DNA from: Branchiostoma floridae
Taxonomy: Eukaryota > Chordata > Leptocardii > Amphioxiformes > Branchiostomatidae
Direction of reading: 5' to 3'
Assembly: GCF_000003815.2 (NCBI RefSeq)
Contig: NC_049994.1
Location: 1,298,315-1,346,301 of the forward strand
DNA: 47,987 bases
How positions within the stretch are numbered: the first letter of the stretch is position 1; each line of letters begins with the position of its first letter. The notes beneath the pieces were generated by a model, which was not told where the DNA came from, made no database searches, and was given only the letters and a program-made list of their open reading frames with translations. Positions 11,070-20,500 of this stretch are shown here, piece by piece. The position numbers were made by a program, and so were the translations under genes.

Positions 11070-11264
11070 GCAGAAATGTTCGTGGTGTTTTCGCAGTGGC
11101 CACTTCAACGCGAAGTTAAAACCACAGAGAACATTTAGTCACCATAGTACTATGTGATTACAGTCTATGACGCTACTGCAAAATTAAAACCACCGTGAAA
11201 AGTCCATTTTCCCAATACCGCAAAATTAAATCCTCGCGAGCTTCAATGCATTTACAGTAATGTA
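11055..11264. mobile_element. MITE with ACTGTAAATGCA ends, split by the LINE
   Basis: The sequence starting ACTGTAAATGCAGAAATG at 11061 and the reverse complement of its right end (about 11247-11264) share ACTGTAAATGCA as terminal inverted repeats. The interior has CG-containing words such as CGCGAAG and CCTCGCGAG. One end is also present at 7826-7840 as the LINE target duplication, so the LINE entered the MITE's left terminus. A diverged piece of the same family is at about 37289-37310 (ACTGTAAATGCAGAAACTTT). Confidence 0.65.
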
Positions 11265-11396
11265 TAGCAGCTGGAGACAATGTTTGATGATGTTTCAATT
11301 GATTTTTTTTGTAAACAAGAGGAATAAGTGAAAAAGCAGACCAGTTTTTCGTCTTGAAAAACAAGTAGTACTACTCAAATTGCGACACTCATACAC

Positions 11397-11594
11397 TCAC
11401 TTACGATCTGGTTTACCATCTGTTGCTTCCCTTTTTATGAGGATTTGATGTGCATGCAGATAAAAAAAAATGTCAGACATAAAAACTAAAAATAATGTCT
11501 CTGGCCATATTCCAAAACAATCCTCATACAAATGTAACAGCGATGGCTGATTCCAACTTACAATGAGTCTGTTCCAATTGTTGAGGCCAACAGC
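11397..11594 (-). CDS. SLC11A-like exon 15 (terminal, extent uncertain)
   Basis: A GCAG acceptor at 11595 opens a frame beginning [11 protein letters not shown] and running to TGA at 11397-11399. Read straight through it gives a 65-residue tail and a full-length protein. A good GTAAGT donor follows the codons for NRLI at about 11561, and a second GTAAGT overlaps the stop, so an alternative or further 3' exon is possible. Confidence 0.5.
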   Translation of the reverse strand, partial: AVGLNNWNRLIVSWNQPSLLHLYEDCFGIWPETLFLVFMSDIFFYLHAHQILIKREATDGKPDRK

Positions 11595-14500
11595 CTGCAA
11601 AAAACAAATAAAAGGACAATGATTTAATTCATGTGCATTTTCATTCACTCATTCAGTGATACATGTATTTGGCTACAATGATTTCAATCATTCTTTCATT
11701 CGTTTGTCCATTCAACCAACCGCACAGGTTTATGACATGTATTTAATATTTGTATCTATGAAATCATGAAATGAAACAGTTTAAGAATACTGCCAACAAC
11801 AAAGAACATGACTGACTCACCAGGTAGAATACAAACATCATGTAGATGAGAACAGCTAATCCAACTAAAACATAGCCCCAAATCGGTAGCACTCCATCCT
11901 AGAAAATGAGAGAAGATTTTCTCATTAAAGAAGTGACCTTGAATTGCACGGTTGACACATTGGAAGGTAACTACATTACAATTCTTTTGGTCAAATGTCA
12001 ATTTAGATTGTATTTCAATGTCAGCCTTTGCTCATTGACAAGTAAATTATGGTTTGGTGCATGAATTGCTATATATTACACATATTCTTGGAAAATGATA
12101 CAATAAAATAATGAATAATGTACTGTTACATACAAAAGTAATGTTGACAAGGTTTAAAATGGCTACTTTTGTGCAGTATGTTAAAGATGCCCTAAATTTC
12201 AGAAGCTTAAGGGTCGTTATCATTTACGAGTCAATGAATACATTATCAGTCGACTTTGGAGACTGTCAAAAAAACAACTTCCCCAAAGACAAACTTATAA
12301 ATGCTTACCACATAGGTGAAGCCGAGGTAGAAGTTGACACCAATAATTACAGTGGCTAAACACCATACCAGTATCTTTGTAAACCTGAAATCAAAGGAAA
12401 AGGTAAAAAAATTGTAAGAGGTATTCAGAATATTGTATGACCTGTATATTAAGTCAAGGTGTTAAAAGATCAGAACATATGTATCTTGTATAGATGGTTT
12501 GTAAGACAAAATACATCTCTGCCGCCTTGTTGTGTAATTGTGCAATAATGTTATACATGTTTCTGAAATCTAGGTTGAGACACTCTTACATTTACAAATT
12601 GCATTTGCTTTTATACATTTATCTCATACATGTATACATGTCATGTTTGGACCACCTTTTGCTAAATAAATGTAGCATACATGTAAATCTGTTCTGTTTA
12701 TGTTCAACAGCAGCATTCTCCTAATATGCAGATCTAGAGCTGAATCCACATCATAGCAAGTACACCCATGTACTGTCAAACAGATGACCATCTCTATCAT
12801 GAATATACTTTCCTTATTTGCACAATCTTTCCAAATGGACAATAGGAATTTTCTCTGATGACAGTTGTACATTACGTGTAGTGGTAAGAAGCAGCACTCA
12901 AGTAAGAAGCTCTGAGGAAGATGTCAGACTGACATCGGATTGTAAGCAGGCAAGACTTAACTAGTTACAAAAAAACATGTAAACTATGTAAAAGAAAACT
13001 CCAACATCATAGCCATTATATAGCCATCATGCACACCTGCTGTTCTTAAATTCTCCCATGATGCTCTCACTGGAGGTGAAGTGCAGGATGGGAATGAGAG
13101 CGAATGGCAGCTGGATGCTCATCAGAACGTTCAGCCAGTTGTTCAACATGTCCAGGTCACGATGGGCGAACAGAGCAACCACGATCGTCGGGCCCATGGC
13201 GATAGAGCGCGTGAGCAGAACTCTCTTCCATTTCGCCCAGTGGATGTCCAGAAAACCCTTAGTAAGAAGAGATTGTCATCTATAAATAGGTTTAACATTA
13301 AACCATTAAACCATTACCAAATATCCCCCAGATTAAAATTGCAAAATGCTCAACTTCATTTTCTTTCTGTTGATACTCACTCACTCACTCATACTCACTC
13401 ACTGCACTCATACTCACTCACTCATACTCACTCACTCACTCACTCATACTCACTCACTGCACTCATACTCACTCACTCATACTCACTCACTCACTCATAC
13501 TCACTCACTCATACTCACTCACTCACTCTTGTACCCACACTTGCTCATTCAATAGACACTGTCACTCACTCACTCACTGCAATCACTCGCTCATTCACAC
13601 TCACTCACCCACATGTCTGGAAGGTACAAAAACCCACCTCCATTACAAACTGCCCAGCATATGTCCCCTATGTGAAAAGACAAAAAAGTGTGTTACACAT
13701 AACATACATTTATATACAAAATGTATGTTGAGTTTGAAGAAATTCTTGGTAGTCAGGAAACAGGAAAACTTGACTCTTATATCTTTCTTCCTAAAATAAA
13801 CATAGAGTACTGTCTACAATAAATAAGCATGAAGCTTACGCATTGTTAAAACACGACAAGTTATGATAACAATAAGGAAAATGTTCTTAACAAGGAAAGT
13901 TTGTTAATTTATTCCCTCAACCAATCAATCAATAATTTATTTCACCATTCATCAAGGAGGTTAAAAATCATGATTTTTAACCTCCTTGCATTCATCAATT
14001 CTCAACATGACAGTGACAACAACAATACCTTCATTCTGGAGGTGCTTTATATAATAATGTACTTGAGTTTAAGTCTTCACACAGAATACCACTTAAGCCA
14101 CAGAGACACATACCGTCATAGTGGAGCTCTGTCCAGCTGCCAGGATGCCTATTCCCCAGATGATCTTCATAGCCAGACCATATTTCTCAAAGATCCATTT
14201 TCCCTGTAGTAAGTCATAAAAGTTTCTCTTCACTAAAAGTGCAAAAAGGTCACTAAAATACAAGTTATAGAGTTCCTGATAACTTTCAACCACAACAAAT
14301 GAATTAAAGAAGTCTAGTAGTCTGTACAAGCATACCCTTAGCTACTTCTTCTACTTTGGAATCTATTCTGGCATTCTAGGACATAAGTATGTATTTTCCG
14401 ATATATTTTGCAAATTATGGCATGGCTTTGCTGATTTTGCAGCTATCTGTAAGATTTACATACTACGGTAAAAAATCTTTCTTTGGAGGAAACAGAAAAA

Positions 14501-17500
14501 AATTGATATGCACACAGATGTCACGAATGTAATCAAATCAACATAGCCCAATTAGAACGATCATAATATTTTGGTACACATGTATATAACATTACATAAT
14601 TATACATAGGCCCTTATTTAGTTACAAGTGTAGTTAGAAAATCTCCTGAGAAAGTTGAGTGCTTACTGCAGCACTTAGGCTGGGGTTTTGATATTTGGTG
14701 CTGTCGGAGAAGGCGTGGGCAAATGTGGCCGTCACAAACAGGTTGATCAGGAAAGACACAAACAAGGCGATGGCTGGAACAAACAGAAGAAGACAAACAT
14801 TATACATGTAACATCATTCTGAATTTCAGACATATCTGTTGCAGTACAAAATGTAGATGTCACACATGCTGCATATATGTCAGAACTGCCTTGTTCAATA
14901 TTGCAGCCAGCAACATTCTTGTGATTGGTGTTCTGCATTCAAGGATAGATCATAGAGAGAGACATTGGCAGTAAAATGGGTCAAAGTAGTGAAAATCATC
15001 AAAAAAATACAAAGGAGTGTATATACATGTAACATTAACTCCTTTGCAAACTTTGTATCACTTTATTTGACCTAAAAAAACTGAAAGTGATGTATAACAC
15101 TAGTAGTCCACCTTTATCCATGGCATTTTTTCAAGTCAAATAACATTAATCTGGAAAAAAATTAACCATCATTTCTTTCCGTACAACCCTCCCATAATGT
15201 TGTCAAATATTACAATACATCAAATTCATGCACAAGGCTATAAAACCTTTTCAGACAGACTGAAGAGTCTCTTAATTTTGCAAGCAGTACTGATGTTGCA
15301 TGCCGTATATAGAATGAATCCCTAAAATATCCCATTTTTAACAAACATTTTTGCAAACAAAACTGACAGATATAAGTTACCCTTTGCATTAAGCTGAACT
15401 AGCATTACAGGCTCTCTTAAGCTACAGCACAGTCTTCAGTCTGATGATTGTACGATTAATGTAAACCTCACCTGACTCAATAGCATTGTACATGTTGGCT
15501 TCTTTGATCTTGTTTTTGTCTTTCCTGTCAATATCTCTGGACTGGGAAAAAGGCATAATCATAATCACTTTGATTTTTATGAAATACACTCACCACAAGT
15601 TTGACATGCTGTCAAAAGTGCAATCATTTTCACACATAACAAAAAATCACTTAACTGGAAAAACTAAGTCTGTCATCAGTACCAGATTTATGCCTTGGAG
15701 CACCAGTTCAGATTTATGGAGCAAATATGGTCATATTGAAGTTTTCCTACATATAGTGATATACCCTCTACTTTTATACAATGACCAATTCCTATAGTTT
15801 CTGAGAACCAAGAATTTAAACTGATACATATGTGACCCTATTATCCAAGTTCCATATTAACACAGTCTTTACCAGGACCAGTGCTGAGTGCAGGTAGATG
15901 TTGTGTGGCATGATGATCGCTCCGACTATCCCCACAGCCTGTTGGATAGCCTCTTTGTTACAATTCTGGCACCATGGAAACCACATGCCCTGCAGGATCT
16001 GTCCCTGGTCGGGTCTGATGGTACAATACTGGGGAGATGGAAACAAAATTTATGGTACATTAATTTCCAGTAGGTGTTCCTCATGGTTCAGTTTTGGGAC
16101 CAGTGCAAAATATTATGTTAACCAAAGGGAATTAATGTATATGTTAATATACATGTATACTACTAGCATAGATGTCACAAATGTTTTTAAAATTAATATA
16201 ATACTAGTAAAAGATCATCACTTTTCGAAATATGATACAAAATAAAATACTAAATCTCCAAAATACAGTGCCACAACCATAGCATGCATGGCTGTGATAT
16301 TTAAATGATTCTATACATGAGTGATGACAAGATTAATGGACAACATCAGCGAGGGCATAAATTTTAATCTGTTGATAAAAAAATATTTGTAATCATATGG
16401 TGAATTGTACAAATATGCTGCAAAATGAGCAAATACATGCTAGACATGGTAAGTTCAAACACAGCAACATGCCGCATTGGGTAGGTAAACATCAGGACCT
16501 ACCATATATCCAAAGGAAAAGGCCATAATGGTGATGAGACTACAGAACAAACCCTCAAGTTTCCGAAGACCTGCAAAGGAAATGAAATTAAAACATCACT
16601 ATCTACGAAAAAAATCCACCTTTCCCCATAAACATTGAAATCCTCAGCAAAATACTCTAGTTTACTTTGCATCATATGCATTGTAGATGTTTGAAAAGAA
16701 AAAGAAAAAAAATCTCTTGTCAGGAATTCAACCTATGCTCTCAGATTGCAAAGCAATCTAAGTTTAATCGCTTAGCCATTACAGGTGGCCACATGCTTTT
16801 CAAGCTGATAACTGTATTCTACCCTTTGTCACTGCACCGTCAAGGAAAAGTTGTTAAAAAACATTTAAAGACTTGAAATCATGGACAACACACTGGAAGA
16901 TAAACTTTAAATCGAATGGGTGTTTATAAAAGAAAAAATCTGTGGGCAACCTACATCTACATCTTTGCATTTGCATTGCAATACAAATGTATCAATCACT
17001 CAGCCACTGAATTCAATACACAGAGTTGGCACTTTTGCAGGAGAAATTTAAATTCCAACCTTCATGAGACATCAAGTAAAATAATTCCCAGCAGAAAACA
17101 CTGATCTGTTAATAATTCATGTCCATTTCAAAGCTTTAAAATCAAAGTTCAAGATTAAAGACTTGTTATTACACCTGGCAGCACATGTTACAAGACTGAA
17201 GTGAAATTTTCTTACCATAGTTTTCTAAGAAGAGAAATGTAAACGTGTCTGCTCCTGTTAGGATGACTCCAGCCCAGATAGGGATTCTGGGGAGGGAGTG
17301 GAAAAATATCATTGTTGCCACTGTGACAGTTGAATATGTGACAAATATAAAAAAGCATCTTTGGCAAAGCATAAAACTTTATCAATATACTTCTATGGTT
17401 AACAAGGTTCTTTATTTGCAACCAAGACATAAAAAGTCATAACCAACATTTTTATGACTGTCTGTCATCTTCCTCTGGCAACTCTGAGAAAGCTGACACA

Positions 17501-20500
17501 CTGCCACCTAAACATGGGCTGTGACTTAATGTGTTAGTTTTAAATAAAGAATCTTGTTAACCAGTAACTCTATCTCCAACCTGGTGAAATCCTTCACAAA
17601 AGTACTTTAGAATCTGTGCTCTTTCAACATACATGTAGTAATCAGAAGTTTCCTTAACAAACTTGGTTGCTTCATACATGTATGCATGTCCATAAAAAAC
17701 TAGATATTTGTTTTTCAGTAATAACGCATGAGAAGCTGTCATTCTAAACACATTCTAAAAAATTATTTCTGGATGATTTTGAATTTATCTGGTACAAAAT
17801 GTATTCAAGAATGGTGTACAAGGGGTGTGCACTTTATTTGAGTTTTCCCTTATTACGTTTCAGTTACAAGAGGTATAATTCTAAATTGAGAATGGCTACA
17901 GTGCAGTTACAGTATAATTATGATACAGCTAGCTCAGTAACCCTCTACAATGTATTTGTCTAATATATACAAGTCAGGGCTCGAAATTCATTTTTGGGAT
18001 TAGGTGCACTGGTGCACCCAGCTTAAAAAATTGGGTGCACCAAAAATTCTTTGGGTGCACCACTTAAATTTAAGTAGAATGTCAGAAAAACCTAGTAAAA
18101 AAACATAGTTACATGCTATCAAATTATCAAAGTACCATTACAGACATTTTTATTTATTTCTAACCCTTAGATGTCAAGAATATGATGTATACTAGTACAC
18201 TTTGATATATTTCCATACATAAACCCGAGAAAATATTTGGGTGCACCCTGTGCAACCACAGAAAATAATTGGGTGCACAGCTCCAATTTTGGGTGCACCT
18301 GGGTGCACATGCACCCAGTATTTTGAGCCCTGCAAGTTAAATTAGAATAGATCATACCAGTGCATAATTGTATGACCAAAATGTGGCGTGACTTACTTGC
18401 CAGCAGACAGCAGGTTCATGGCGATGGCTGACCCCACCACCTCCTGGATGTCACTGCCGATGATGGCGATCTCCATCATGATCCACAGGGCCAGGCGCGG
18501 GCCGCGCGGGTAGTTCTGTCGACACACCTGCGCCAGGTGCAGCCCTGCAATGTCATACAATACAGCTGAGGAATGTAGATGTTACCCCTGGATCCGGACC
18601 TTGTGTTGTGGGGGTGCAAATATTATGTTCTGCAGATTGATGAGAAACCCACATAATCCTTACATGTTTATTTGTTTATATTGCATACAGTGTCACAGTA
18701 AACTACCTCACGGAGTAACACACCAGTAGTGCACTCACACTGGGGTGGTCCCTTATTCTTTTCAACAAGCTAAGTGTAGTGGGGTCTTTTATGTGCTCAA
18801 GGTGTCCATGTGGCTCTCCTCAAACACAGGACCTCCATTTAACGTCCTATATCCAAGCGATGTTTGATCCCTAACCAATGCTAGATACTCATTTCCACCT
18901 GAGTGAAGTGAGGAAAGTCGTGTAAAGTACCTTTCCCAAGGGCATAATACATCAATGTTGGTAGCATGTCATGAGAGATAAAACCGAAACCTCTCAAACT
19001 GAAAATCCTCTGAGGTAAAAATTTCATTATAACATCCATTCTCAGCTTTTTGAGTCATACATACATCCACAACCACTCAACTCACAACTTTAGCAAGACA
19101 GAAAAGCCTAAGGAAGGCAAATCAGGAACCCAGCTGTACAAATATGTCATATTCCCCATGCACCTACCAGTGACACATCCCAGCCTGGCTGCCAGCAGCT
19201 GCAGTATGAGTCCCATCACTGTGGACCACATCAGCACCCACAGCAGCTGGGGAAGGGGAGAACACATGTCATTAGATCAAGAAAACCAAATAACTAGCAA
19301 TCAGACAAGGCAGACTTCACCCCCTTCAGACAAAACATGTACTCTCTATATAATGTACAGTCAAACCTGTCTATAGCAGCCACTCAAGGGACTGGAGAAA
19401 TATGGCCACTATAGACAGGTGGCCACTATAGAGAAAATGTTGATCAATTGACCATGAGCAAGCTACACATGATTTCAGTTCCCACTAATCTTTCTCACCA
19501 AGTAACATTGTCTCGATCGGTAAATTCAGTGACAAAGACTTGCACTTTAATGCTCAAGGCATGCATACCTTCTGCTTCCGGCAAAATGACCCTGTCAGGA
19601 ACTCCAAATCCTAGCAAACTACAATTTCAAACTCGGTGCAGGGTGACATAAGGCTGCAGTATGGTTGCAATAGGCAGTATTTCAACGGGACCGGAAATCG
19701 TGTGGCCGTGGCCGCAATGGACAGGTGGTCGCTAAGCCTATTTCTTAATCATTATGAATCCAAGGGACCGACAAAAAGTGGCCACTATGGCCAGGTGGCT
19801 GCTCTGCAAAGGTGGCCGCTAATACAGGTTTGACTGTATAATATATATATAGTGAAAACATACTGTGTCACATGTATGCACAGACAGTCTCACACAGACA
19901 CAAAAACGAATACACACAAATACTAGTATACACGAAGCACATGTACACACACTCACACAAAGCACACACACACACAGACAAGACTTTTTTAACACTACTG
20001 AATGTTTCTAGCAACAGAGTAGGTTTATTTCTTTGTTTGTTTGCATGTATTGCATACAAACTGCATCAAGGCATACCTGTAACAATGTCAATGGGACATG
20101 TCAGGAGATTCAAATCCAGGACTCTAGGGTCTGGGCCAAACAGCCCACTATTTATGTGGGCGAAGCCCAACATTTAGTTTTTCCTCAGATATTTGCATAT
20201 TCCAACCGGAAATCAGAAAAAATGGAAGCTGTAAACATGCACTCCACGTTTCAAGCTTTTTGATTGGCTTACAGTCGCACTTTCTCGGTTTTACGTCAAA
20301 GGTGAACCTATCAACGCACAGAACACAATCGGCATCGACTTTGATAATAGCCAATCAGAACTCAGAAAAAATGGAAGCTGTCAACGTATACTCCGCGTTT
20401 CCAGCTTTTTGATTGGGACAAAGTCGCGGACTGCCTCGGGTGTACGCAGAACTGAACCAATCAACGCACAGGACACAAAATGGCATTCGGCATGCAGTTT

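Noticed and set aside
13081-13731. 216-codon plus-strand frame with Leu/Thr/His/Ser repeats
   Set aside because: Antisense to SLC11A-like exon 12 and then through the ACTC microsatellite.
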